Source of the DNA: Amycolatopsis sp. EV170708-02-1
GTDB lineage: Bacteria > Actinomycetota > Actinomycetes > Mycobacteriales > Pseudonocardiaceae
Direction of reading: 5' to 3'
Length of the DNA: 64,000 nt
Assembly: GCF_022479115.1 (NCBI RefSeq)
Contig: NZ_CP092497.1
Location: 2,790,001-2,854,000, forward strand
The notes under the pieces were generated by a model. The model saw nothing but the letters and a program-made list of their open reading frames with translations, did no database searches and was not told the origin of the DNA. Positions 1 through 10,577 of the stretch are shown piece by piece (positions within the stretch are counted from its first letter, which is position 1; each line of letters begins with the position of its first letter). The position numbers and the translations under genes are program-made.

Positions 1-188
1 CTCATGGGTTCATTTTCCCGGCTGGTCCTTTTGGCGCGACAGGGGTTCGGCCGCAGGCCACCACGGTGGCCCAGCGCGTGAGCCATCGCACTCCGCGCGG
101 TATCCCTCCAGCCACGCGAAACCCCGGCAGGGGCGAAGGGGCCCATCGCCGCATCGGACGCGGCGAAGGACGCTTTCAGCCCAGCCGG

Positions 189-1112
189 TTAGACCGTCAG
201 GACGAGCTTCCCGGTGACACGGCCGCCTTCACCGGTTTCGTGCGCCTTCGCGACGTCTTCCAACGGGAAGGTCTGGTCGACATGGACGCGCAATTCGCCT
301 TTCTCGACCAGCTCGGTCAGCGCCAGGAGACCGATCTCGTCGGGTTCGGCGAGCATCCCCGACGTCCGCACGCCGAGCTTCTCCGCCTTCGCCACGACTG
401 CCTCGCTCGGCCCTCCGGGGACCGCGATCAGCAGGCCGCCCGGTTTCACGGCGTCCAGCCAGCGCAGGTCGCTCTCCGCTCCGACCAGCCCGAACACGAC
501 GTCCACATCGGACGCCGTCGCGGTGTCGTCGCGGTAGTCGATCGGCTCGTCGACGCCGAGCTCGCGGAGGAATCCGTGCTTCCCGGCGCTCGCCGTGCCC
601 AGGACGTACGCCCCGCGCGCCTTCGCCACCTGCGCGGCCAGATGCCCCACACCGCCCGCGGCCGCGTCGATCAGCACACGCTGGCCTGGGCGGACGTCGG
701 CGATGTCCACGAGGCCCTGCCAGGCGGTGAGCCCGGCGAGCGGCAACCCGGCGGCCTGCTCGTGGGTGAGGCTCGCGGGTTTGCGCACGAACTGGCGGGC
801 CGGTGCCGTCACGTATTCGCCGTAGCCGCCGGCCTGCCGCGGGAACCACGGGAAGCCGAGGACCTCGTCGCCGACGGCGAAGCGCGTGGTGCCCACGCCG
901 AGCTCCTCCACCACCCCGGAAACGTCCCAGCCGAGGACGAACGGCGGCTCGCCCATGAAGACGCCGTAGGCCCGGGTCTTCCAGTCGACCGGGTTGATCC
1001 CGGCCGCGCGCACGCGCACGAGCACCTCCGTCGGGCCGGGGGCAGGCCGATCGGTTTCGGTCACCTCCAGCACTTCCGGGCCACCAAGCCGCTGCTGGGT
1101 CACGACGCGCAT
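189..1112 (-). CDS. zinc-type alcohol dehydrogenase / NADPH:quinone oxidoreductase family protein
   Basis: A 307-residue medium-chain dehydrogenase/reductase, probably a cytosolic NAD(P)H-dependent quinone or enone reductase. The N-terminal GroES-like domain (PAPGPTEVLVRVRAAGINPVDWK) is followed by a Rossmann fold with the motif AAAGGVGHLAAQVAK. No structural zinc Cys cluster is visible, as in the quinone-reductase branch. The start is set at the ATG preceding RVVTQQRL because AAGGAGC lies just upstream; a longer reading to 1178 has no such site. It is divergent from the HxlR regulator at 1201, a pairing typical of quinone- or electrophile-induced reductases. The exact substrate cannot be read from sequence. 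Confidence 0.85.
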   Translation of the reverse strand: MRVVTQQRLGGPEVLEVTETDRPAPGPTEVLVRVRAAGINPVDWKTRAYGVFMGEPPFVLGWDVSGVVEELGVGTTRFAVGDEVLGFPWFPRQAGGYGEYVTAPARQFVRKPASLTHEQAAGLPLAGLTAWQGLVDIADVRPGQRVLIDAAAGGVGHLAAQVAKARGAYVLGTASAGKHGFLRELGVDEPIDYRDDTATASDVDVVFGLVGAESDLRWLDAVKPGGLLIAVPGGPSEAVVAKAEKLGVRTSGMLAEPDEIGLLALTELVEKGELRVHVDQTFPLEDVAKAHETGEGGRVTGKLVLTV

Positions 1113-1182
1113 CGAAAGCTCCTTCGTTGTCGGTGCTTTCCATGCTCGGGCGCTTGGTCTCTTTTCGCTAGAAGGCACTTAA

Positions 1183-1199
1183 AGGTAAACTAGGTACCT
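1183..1199. promoter_or_regulatory. candidate HxlR operator palindrome
   Basis: AGGTA and TACCT flank a 7-base spacer, and the inner AGGTACCT is itself a perfect 8-bp palindrome. It ends one base before the HxlR start codon and lies in the shared divergent promoter region. Autorepression together with control of the reductase gene is inferred from this position. Confidence 0.5.
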
Positions 1200-1200
1200 G

Positions 1201-1599
1201 ATGGAAACCACCTGTGAAGTGCCGGAATCCCCGTGGGACATCTACCTGCGGAACTGTCCGTGCCGAGACGTCCTCGATCTGCTCGCCAACAAGTGGACCG
1301 CGCTCGTGCTCGGCGCGCTGTCGCGGCGGCCGCACCGGTTCGGTGAGCTGCGCCGCGCCGTCGGCGGGATCAGCCAGAAGATGCTGACGCAGAACCTGCG
1401 CGCCTTCGAACGCGACGGCCTCGTCACGCGCACGGTCTTCCCGACCACGCCGCCGACCGTCGAGTACGCGCTGACCGAACGCGGGGCGAGCGCGGGCACG
1501 CTGCTCATGGCGGTCAGCGAATGGTCGGTCGCCAACTTCGACGGGATCCTCGAATCGCGGAAGGAATACGACGCGCGGGTGATGGAGCCCGTCGGCTGA
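1201..1599 (+). CDS. HxlR-family winged-helix transcriptional regulator
   Basis: A 132-residue DUF24/HxlR regulator. The winged-helix core includes [15 protein letters not shown], the recognition region [19 protein letters not shown] and the wing [12 protein letters not shown]. The N-terminal NCPCRDVL carries the Cys that many family members use to sense quinones or disulfide stress; a second Cys lies at residue 5. The ATG at 1201 has no obvious ribosome site, so translation may be leaderless. The divergent partner is the oxidoreductase at 189-1112, which fits a local redox-sensing switch like QorR or YodB. That role is inferred. Confidence 0.88.
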   Translation: METTCEVPESPWDIYLRNCPCRDVLDLLANKWTALVLGALSRRPHRFGELRRAVGGISQKMLTQNLRAFERDGLVTRTVFPTTPPTVEYALTERGASAGTLLMAVSEWSVANFDGILESRKEYDARVMEPVG

Positions 1600-1694
1600 A
1601 GTCCTTCGCGGCGGCACGCGGACTTCATCGGGAAGACAGTTCGGCGCACTAACTTGACGAACAATTGGTTCGAACAAGTTATCTGGAGGCTTTC

Positions 1695-3212
1695 GTGCGC
1701 AGAACGCTTTCCCTCCTGTCGGTCTTGGTGGCCGTCGCCGGGCTGACGTCCGGTGTCGCCGCCGCCGCGGCCAAGACGCCGAAGGTGCTGGTCATCGGCC
1801 TGGACGGCGCCCGCTTCGACAAGCTGATGGCCGCCGACGCCCCGAACGTCCACGCGCTCGTGGAGCGCGGCTACGCGTCGCGCAGTTCGCTGTACGGCAG
1901 CGGGATGGCGCCGACGGTCAGCGGCCCCGGCTGGTCCACGATCCTCACCGGCGTCTGGCCGGACAAGCACAAGGTGAAGGACAACTCCTTCACCGGCAAC
2001 GACCTCGCCTCGCATCCGAGCTGGCTCGCCCGCGCCGAAACCGCGAACCCGGCGCTGGACACCTACGCGGCCGTCGACTGGACGCCGATCAGCGACCGGA
2101 TCCTGCGCACCGGCCAGGACCGCAAGTTCGTCCGGAACGGCGACAGCGACGGCTACGAGAAGACCGACGAGCAGATCGCCGTCGACGCGGAGAAGCACCT
2201 CAAGCAGGGCAAGGCCGACGCGTCATTCGTCTACTTCGGACAGACGGATATCGCGGGGCACGACCACGGCGCGGATTCCCCGGAGTACGAAGCCAGCTTG
2301 CGCACCGACGACGCGCTGATCGGCCGCCTGCTCGCCGCCGTCGACGCCCGCGCGGACCGCGCGAACGAAGACTGGCTGATCATGATCTCCTCCGACCACG
2401 GCCACACGCCCTCGGGCGGTCACGGCGGCGACACGCCCGAGGAGCGGATGACGTTCGTGATCGCCGCCGGTGGCGCGGTCCCGGCCGGAACCCCCGCGGT
2501 GGCACCGAAGATCGTCGATATCGCGCCGACGGTGCTGCGGCATCTGGGCATCGCCGCCCCGGCGGTCTACGACGGCTACGCGCTCGGCGCCGCTCCCTCG
2601 GACGTCTTCGACACGGCCGCCTTGAAGCCCCGGCAGGACGAAACCAGTGTCCCGGCGGGAGTCCTCGGCTGGACGCACGACGCGCCCGGCGGCTGGAGCG
2701 TGCGCAACGCCTCCGGTATGCCCGCCGGCGTGACGGAGTGGCAAGGCTGGTCCTTCACCACCGACGACTTCTGGACCCGCACCGCCCCCGGCCAGCAGCG
2801 CGAGGCGAACGCCCGCGCACGTGGCGTGTTCGCGGTCGCGGATCCGGACGAGTGGGACGACAAGGGCTCGCCCTCCTCGCGCGGCACCTTCGACTCTTCC
2901 CTGGTGTCGCCTTCGCTCGACGTCACCGGGAAGTCCACTGTGGACGTCTCGTTCGTCTCGCACTACCGGCAGGACGGGACGCAGCGGGGCGCGCTGACGG
3001 CGTCGTTCGACGGTGGCCCCGAGCAGAACGTGCTGGCCTACGGACCGGAGTCCGGGACGGTGAACAAGGGCGGCGACGTCCTTTCGGTGCCGACGTCGGC
3101 CTCGGTGAAGGTGCCGGCGGGGGCTCGTTCGGTGAAGCTGACCTGGCGGCTCTACGCGGCGGGGAACAACTGGTATTGGGCGGTGGACGCTCCTCGCCTC
3201 AGCGCCCGCTAG
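1695..3212 (+). CDS. secreted type I phosphodiesterase / nucleotide pyrophosphatase family protein
   Basis: A 505-residue exported enzyme of the alkaline phosphatase superfamily. A signal peptide (RRTLSLLSVLVAVAGL... to GVAAAAA) precedes the metal-binding and nucleophile region: VIGLDGARFD, then APTVSGPGWSTILTG with the likely catalytic Ser/Thr. FGQTDIAGHDHG and MISSDHGHTPSGGHGG supply further Asp/His metal ligands. A C-terminal beta-rich domain of about 180 residues follows. The GTG start is chosen because GGAGG lies five bases upstream; a start at 1665 would add residues before the signal peptide. Probably hydrolyses phosphodiester or phosphonate substrates outside the cell; substrate unknown. 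Confidence 0.85.
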   Translation: MRRTLSLLSVLVAVAGLTSGVAAAAAKTPKVLVIGLDGARFDKLMAADAPNVHALVERGYASRSSLYGSGMAPTVSGPGWSTILTGVWPDKHKVKDNSFTGNDLASHPSWLARAETANPALDTYAAVDWTPISDRILRTGQDRKFVRNGDSDGYEKTDEQIAVDAEKHLKQGKADASFVYFGQTDIAGHDHGADSPEYEASLRTDDALIGRLLAAVDARADRANEDWLIMISSDHGHTPSGGHGGDTPEERMTFVIAAGGAVPAGTPAVAPKIVDIAPTVLRHLGIAAPAVYDGYALGAAPSDVFDTAALKPRQDETSVPAGVLGWTHDAPGGWSVRNASGMPAGVTEWQGWSFTTDDFWTRTAPGQQREANARARGVFAVADPDEWDDKGSPSSRGTFDSSLVSPSLDVTGKSTVDVSFVSHYRQDGTQRGALTASFDGGPEQNVLAYGPESGTVNKGGDVLSVPTSASVKVPAGARSVKLTWRLYAAGNNWYWAVDAPRLSAR

Positions 3213-3215
3213 GGC

Positions 3216-3261
3216 CTCGTGAGTGGCAAGGACGGTTCTAACCGTCCTTGCCACTCACGAG
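3216..3261. terminator. perfect 22-bp hairpin between convergent genes (intergenic palindrome copy 1)
   Basis: Arms at 3216-3237 and 3240-3261 pair perfectly around a two-base loop; the left arm begins CTCGTGAGTGGCAAGGACGG. It sits four bases after the phosphodiesterase stop and before the convergent thiD end, so it probably terminates both. A near-identical copy at 8812-8857 differs by one compensated base pair. Confidence 0.75.
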
Positions 3262-3270
3262 CCCGATCGC

Positions 3271-5730
<2,460 letters not shown>

Positions 5731-5732
5731 TC

Positions 5733-5836
5733 ACTCCCTACGCCGGCATTACCCGGTCAGGTTCATGCGGTCGGCGGCGCCGGGTCCCTGGAAAGACACC
5801 AGCCGCCCTCTCAGCCCGCCATGGCGCGAGCTCCCG
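5733..5836 (-). ncRNA. TPP (THI-box) riboswitch
   Basis: Read on the minus strand, the leader carries the thi-box landmarks in order: GGGAGCTCG, GGCTGAGAGGG (the CUGAGA pyrimidine-sensing core), then ACCTGACCGGGTAATGCCGG and CGTAGGGA. It ends directly before the TTG start of thiC and includes the GGGAG ribosome site. Thiamine pyrophosphate binding should therefore hide that site and shut off thiC and thiD, as in other actinobacteria. Confidence 0.95.
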
Positions 5837-5883
5837 CGGTTGTTTGGTTGTGCCCCGACCATGCCACGCCGGGCCTCGGACAA

Positions 5884-6477
5884 TCAACCCTCCAAGGCGA
5901 CGGTCACTCCGAAGCCGACCAAGACGCCGCCGGACGTGCGCTCCAGCCACAGCTTGACGCGATCGCGGCGCAGCCACTCACCCAGGCGTGTGACCAGCAA
6001 GGCGAGCGACGAATACCAGACGATGTCGACGGCGATCCACACCGCGACGCACAGCAGCAGCGGCCACGGCCCGCCGTCGGCGGGCACGAACTGGGGGAGG
6101 AACGAGATCGCGAACACGCCCGCCTTCGGGTTGCTCACGTTGATCAGGAAACCGGCTCGGAAGCCGCGCCCGGCGGGTTCGGCGACCTCGCCGTCGCGCT
6201 TGCGGAAGAAGAGCGCTTTGACGCCGAGGTAGATCAGGAAGACCGCGCCCGCGATGCGCAGGATGTCGTAGGCGACCTGCGAGGCGATGAGGAGCGCGGT
6301 GAGACCGAACACCGCGGCGAGTCCCCAGAACGCGACGCCCGCCTCGATACCCGCGACGGTGGCGAACGCGTTCCGGCGCGAGCCCTTCGCCGACTGCTTG
6401 ATCAGCATCACCGTCGCCGGGCCGGGGACCATCGCCATGAGGAACGCGGCGGGGATGAACGCCAGCAGGTTCGGCAT
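5884..6477 (-). CDS. LysE/RhtB family amino-acid exporter
   Basis: A 197-residue inner-membrane protein with about six hydrophobic segments. Family hallmarks are FIPAAFLMAMVPGPATVMLI near the N-terminus (the MxPGP motif) and GFLINVSNPKAGVFAISFLP in the middle (the NPKA motif). Such proteins export lysine, homoserine, threonine or other small molecules; the substrate cannot be assigned. The ATG before PNLLAF is preferred; an upstream TTG at 6513 would add 12 poorly conserved residues. It is divergent from the glucoamylase at 6635 and ends about 40 bases from the TPP leader. Confidence 0.85.
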   Translation of the reverse strand: MPNLLAFIPAAFLMAMVPGPATVMLIKQSAKGSRRNAFATVAGIEAGVAFWGLAAVFGLTALLIASQVAYDILRIAGAVFLIYLGVKALFFRKRDGEVAEPAGRGFRAGFLINVSNPKAGVFAISFLPQFVPADGGPWPLLLCVAVWIAVDIVWYSSLALLVTRLGEWLRRDRVKLWLERTSGGVLVGFGVTVALEG

Positions 6478-6634
6478 TCCCCGATCGTCGGGGACGAGGG
6501 CCGCCACGGGCAACGCGATTTCCGGGCCGACATGTCGACAGCGTTAGCGGTTCACCGGTTTGGAGCATGTGCGCGCCGGGGATTCACGACAGAATCCCGG
6601 AGGTTCTGCACCGTTACAGAAGTCTGGGGTGGAT

Positions 6635-8802
6635 ATGCGGAAACTCGTGTTCCCGGCACTGGCAGGCGTGCTGATCGCGGGGCTGGTCCCCGCGATCGCC
6701 GAGGCCCAGGGCGGTGAGGCGCCAGGAGCGCCCGGCGCCCATCCGAGCTGGCTCCCGGCGGACAAGACCGGCTTCGGCACCGCCCGCGAACGGGCGAGCA
6801 ACGTCTGGTTCACCCTTCAAGGTGGCCGGATGTCCGAGGTCTACTACCCGGATCTCTCCACGCCGAGCGTGCGAGCGCTGGATCTCGTGGTCACCGACGG
6901 GACGAGCTTCGCCACCGTCGATTCCTCGGCCAAGGCGCACCAGGTGCGCCGCACCGGCGGCCTCACCTACGAACAGACCATCACCGACGACCGGCGGCGA
7001 TGGAAGCTCCGCAAGACCTATGTCACCGACCCGGCGCGCACGAGCGTGCTGATCGACGTCGACTTCGTTTCGCTGACCGGCCGCCCGTATCAGGTGTACG
7101 CGGTCGCGGATCCCGATCTCACCAACGAGGGCTCCGACGATTCGGCGCGCTCGGACGGAGCGAGCGCGGTCTCTTCGGACGCCAAGACGGCGGCCGCGCT
7201 GGCGGCGGAACCGGCGTTCTCGCGGACTTCGGTGGGTTACGCGGGTTCGTCCGACGGCATCACGCAGCTGACGAAGTCGTTCAGCCTCAAGGATTACGCG
7301 ACCGCGGCCAAGGGCAACGTGCTGATCACCGGGCAGACCTCCGCCGATGGTGTCCGCTCGCGGGACTTCACGCTTTCGCTGGGCATGGGCGCGAAGGACT
7401 CCGACGCGCTCGCCAACGCGAAAGCCTCTCTGCGGCGCGGATTCAACGATGCCGCGCGCGCGTACGACCGCGGCTGGACGCAGTACCTCCGTCAGGTGAA
7501 AGACGCGCCGTCGTCCCTGAAGACCATGCGGGAACGGGATCTGTATCAGGCGTCCGTGCTCATGCTCGCGGCGAGCGAGGACAAGATCCACCAGGGCGCG
7601 CTCATCGCGTCGCCGAGCATGCCGTGGCGGTTCGGGAACAACGACCCGGAATGGTCGCCGTCGGGCACCTATCACCTGGTCTGGCCGCGCGACCTCTACC
7701 AGATCGCGACCGGGCTGCTCGCCGCCGGCGACCGCGACGCCGCGAACCGGTCGGTCGACTACATGTTCGGCACGCAGCAGCTGCCGGACGGGCATCTGCC
7801 GCAGAACAGTCACGTCGACGGCACGCCGTACTGGACGTCCGTCCAGCTCGACGAGACCGCGCTGCCGATCGTGCTCGCGCAGCAGCTCGGCCGCACCGAC
7901 GCGAAGACCTGGCGGGGGTGCGCAAGGCGGCGGAATTCCTGTTGTCCTACAAGGCGGACAACGGGCACGCGTCGCCGTACAGCCAGCAGGAACGCTGGGA
8001 GGAGCAGGACGGCTACTCGCCTTCGACGATCGCCGCGGTGATCGCCGGGCTGGTCTGCGCGGCCGACCTCGCCAAGGCGAACGGCGCCGCCGCCGACGCG
8101 AAGCGCTACCTCGACACCGCCGACGCTTTCAAGGCGAAACTCGCCCAGTGGACGGTGACGACGAACGGGCCGCTGTCGAAGGATCCGTACTTCGTCCGGC
8201 TGTCCAAGGACGGCAACGCGGACAACGGCACGAAGTACAACCTGGGCAATTCCAGCGTGACGATGGACCAGCGTGCCGTGACCGACGCGGGATTCCTCGA
8301 ATTGGTGAGGCTGGGCATCTACCGCGCCGACGATCCGGTGATCAGGAACAGCGTCAAGGTCACCGACGCCGACATCGCGTTCACCACCCCGACGGGTCAG
8401 TTCTGGCACCGCTACACGAAAGACGGGTACGGCGAGAAGGCCGACGGCTCACCGTGGGACTACACGTTCCCGGCCGAAAGCCGGACCACTTTCGGGCGAC
8501 TGTGGCCGCTGCTCGCGGGTGAACGCGGCGAGTACGACCTTGCCAACGGTGACCGGGGTACGGCCGCGAAGCGCCTTCGCGACCTGGGGCGCGTCAGCAG
8601 CTCCGGGGACACGATGCCGGAGCAGGTCTGGGACGAGAACGCGCCTTCGGGGCAGCCGGGCTTCCCGGCGGGCACGCCGACCGCGTCCGCGACGCCGCTG
8701 GCCTGGACGCACGCGCAGTACCTCCGGCTCGCGTGGTCGGTGGAGGCCGGGAAGGTGATCGAGCAGCCGCGGGTCGTGCGGTGCCACTTCCTGGGCTGCT
8801 GA
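6635..8802 (+). CDS. secreted glycoside hydrolase family 15 glucoamylase/glucodextranase; single-base frameshift
   Basis: About 722 residues when repaired. A signal peptide (RKLVFPALAGVLIAGLVPAIAEA) leads into the family's N-terminal beta-sandwich (GFGTARERASNVWFTLQGG, SEVYYPDLSTPSVRALDL) and then the (alpha/alpha)6 catalytic domain. That domain carries WSPSGTYHLVWPRDLYQIATGLLAAGD, the general-acid region QERWEEQDGYSP and a late PEQVWDE likely to hold the second catalytic Glu. At the GGGGG run 7914-7918 the frame breaks; adding one G continues as GVRKAAEFLLSYKADNGH. The ATG has a GGGGTGGA site upstream. Probably releases glucose from external alpha-glucans. Confidence 0.88.
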
Positions 8803-8811
8803 CCCTCACGT

Positions 8812-8857
8812 CTCGTGAGTGGTAAGGACGGTTCTAACCGTCCTTACCACTCACGAG
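8812..8857. terminator. perfect 22-bp hairpin between convergent genes (intergenic palindrome copy 2)
   Basis: Arms at 8812-8833 and 8836-8857 pair perfectly around a CT loop. Sequence equals the 3216-3261 copy except for one compensated change (C:G there, T:A here). It lies between the convergent glucoamylase and def genes and probably ends both transcripts. Confidence 0.75.
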
Positions 8858-8858
8858 G

Positions 8859-9425
8859 TCAGTCGTCGGAGGGCTGAGCCTCGGGCAGCCACGAATTGCC
8901 CGGAACGCCCCATTTGTTCGCCTTGAGCATCTTCTTCGCCGCGCGGGCGTGGCGCCCGACCAGCCGGTCGAGGTAGATGAAGCCGTCCAGGTGATCGGTC
9001 TCGTGCTGCAGGCAGCGCGCGAGGTAGCCGGTGCCTTCGACCTCGATCGGATTGCCCTCGACGTCGAAGCCGGTGACCTTCGCCCACGAAGCGCGCCCCG
9101 TCGGGTACGACTCGCCGGGCGCCGACAGGCAGCCTTCCCAGTCGTCGTCCGGATCCGGCATCGTCTCCGGGATCTCCGACGTCTCGAGCTTCGGGTTCAC
9201 CACGACGCCCTTGTGGCGCGTGCCCTCGTCGTCGGGGCAGTCGTAGACGAACACGCGCAGGTCGAGGCCGATCTGGTTGGCCGCGAGGCCCACCCCTTCG
9301 GCGGCGTACATGGTCTCGAACATGTCGTCGATGAGGGTGCGCAGCTTGTCGTCGAACTCGGTGATCTCCCGAGTCGGGTTGTGCAGCACGGGCTCGCCGG
9401 CGATCACGATGGGATGGACGGTCAC
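8859..9425 (-). CDS. def: peptide deformylase
   Basis: A 188-residue metal-dependent deformylase that removes the N-formyl group from nascent proteins. All three signature motifs are present: [10 protein letters not shown] (motif 1), EGCLSAPGE (motif 2, with the metal-binding Cys) and QHETDHLDG (motif 3, the HExxH metal and catalytic site). The insert [22 protein letters not shown] is typical of actinobacterial forms. The start is GTG at 9425. It is divergent from the DUF3263 gene and converges on the glucoamylase with the copy-2 hairpin between them. Confidence 0.97.
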   Translation of the reverse strand: MTVHPIVIAGEPVLHNPTREITEFDDKLRTLIDDMFETMYAAEGVGLAANQIGLDLRVFVYDCPDDEGTRHKGVVVNPKLETSEIPETMPDPDDDWEGCLSAPGESYPTGRASWAKVTGFDVEGNPIEVEGTGYLARCLQHETDHLDGFIYLDRLVGRHARAAKKMLKANKWGVPGNSWLPEAQPSDD

Positions 9426-9583
9426 GCGCGCAGTTTAGTCGGACCCTTCTGGTACACCCTTACCCATGACGCGCCGACGTCGTTACCGAGGCCGGGCGCC
9501 GCATCCGTGGTCTAATGGCGCCGCGGAATGACAAGCCTGTGGTTTCACGCCCGCCGAGCACTGACCTGATTGCGAGGAGTCGG

Positions 9584-9895
9584 ATGGACGCCGCGGAGTC
9601 GATGGCTGAGCCCGACCAGCCGTCCCCGTCGGAGACCGTGAACGGCCTCAGCGAGCGCGAGCTCGACATGCTCGCGTTCGAACGTCAGTGGTGGAAGTAC
9701 GCCGGCGCGAAGGAACAGGCCATCCGCGAACGCTTCTCTATGTCGTCGACTCGCTACTACCAGTTGCTGAACCGGCTGCTCGAGAAGACCGAAGCCATGC
9801 AGGCCGACCCGATGCTGGTGAAGCGCCTGCGAAAGACGCGAGCGGCCCGGCAGCGCAACCGCGCGGCCCGGCGACTGGGGATCGATCTCTCATGA
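9584..9895 (+). CDS. DUF3263 domain protein (small helix-turn-helix-like)
   Basis: A 103-residue protein with the actinobacterial DUF3263 core: LSERELDMLAFERQWWKYAGAKEQAIRERF followed by SSTRYYQLLNRLLE, which resembles a sigma-factor-like helix-turn-helix. A basic tail (KRLRKTRAARQRNRAARRLG) could contact DNA. The ATG is chosen for the GAGGAG at 9574-9579; earlier ATGs lack such a site. Its stop overlaps the ATG of the LytR_C gene by four bases, a pairing kept across actinobacteria. Function is unproven. Confidence 0.8.
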   Translation: MDAAESMAEPDQPSPSETVNGLSERELDMLAFERQWWKYAGAKEQAIRERFSMSSTRYYQLLNRLLEKTEAMQADPMLVKRLRKTRAARQRNRAARRLGIDLS

Positions 9896-10524
9896 GTCTG
9901 TTTTCGGGCCTGTCCCGGCCGATGAAGGCCGCCGGACTGGCCTTGGTCGGTGTCGCCGTGATCGCCGCCGTGATCGGCGGGATCACCCTGACCAGTGGCG
10001 GCGGTGACTCCGACACCGCGACCCCGCCCGGCACCACGCCCACGTCTTCGGACGGCGCGACGCAGCCTTCGTCGCCGGCACCGGGCTCGCCTCCGGCCAG
10101 CACTCCGCCCGCGTCGTCGTCGGCGCCTCCGTCGAGCGCGCCCCCGAGCTCCGCGCCGCCGTCGAGCCAGCCGGGGCAGACCGGTCAGCCGGGCCAGCCC
10201 GGTGGCGACCAGCAGGCGTCGCACAAGTGGGTGACCGTGCGCGTCTACAACAACAGCACGATCCAGGGCCTCGCCGAGCAGGCCGCGAAGGATTTCCGCG
10301 CCTCCGGCTGGAACGTCTCGGAGGTCAAGGGCTACCCGGGCAGGCTCCCGGAGACGGTGGCCTACTACCGCCCGGGCACCGACGAGGAAGCGGCCGCGAA
10401 GGCGCTGGCGCTGGAGTTCGGTTTCCGCGCCGAGCCCCGGTTCAAGGAGATCGAGAACATCGGCCCCGGCGTGATCGTCATCCTCACCAAGGACTACAAG
10501 GCCAACGACAAAGACGGCTCCTAG
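9892..10524 (+). CDS. membrane-anchored LytR C-terminal domain protein
   Basis: A 210-residue protein: short cytosolic N-terminus, one membrane segment (AAGLALVGVAVIAAVIGGITLT), a Ser/Pro/Gly-rich linker of about 80 residues, then a LytR_C domain (VTVRVYNNSTIQGLAEQAAKDFRASGW to GVIVILTKDYK). It lacks the catalytic LCP domain found in true cell-wall polymer ligases, so it is a stand-alone LytR_C protein outside the membrane. Start overlaps the DUF3263 stop, indicating coupled translation. Role in envelope maintenance is likely but not shown. Confidence 0.85.
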   Translation: MSLFSGLSRPMKAAGLALVGVAVIAAVIGGITLTSGGGDSDTATPPGTTPTSSDGATQPSSPAPGSPPASTPPASSSAPPSSAPPSSAPPSSQPGQTGQPGQPGGDQQASHKWVTVRVYNNSTIQGLAEQAAKDFRASGWNVSEVKGYPGRLPETVAYYRPGTDEEAAAKALALEFGFRAEPRFKEIENIGPGVIVILTKDYKANDKDGS

Positions 10525-10530
10525 CCCGTA

Positions 10531-10572
10531 CGGAAAGGGCCCGCTCCCTCGCGAGGAAGCGGGCCCTTTCCG
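10531..10572. terminator. bidirectional terminator hairpin
   Basis: Arms CGGAAAGGGCCCGCT (10531-10545) and AGCGGGCCCTTTCCG (10558-10572) pair perfectly, with the inner palindrome CCTCGCGAGG. It separates the convergent LytR_C and AAA ATPase genes. Confidence 0.85.
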
Positions 10573-10577
10573 CGTTC

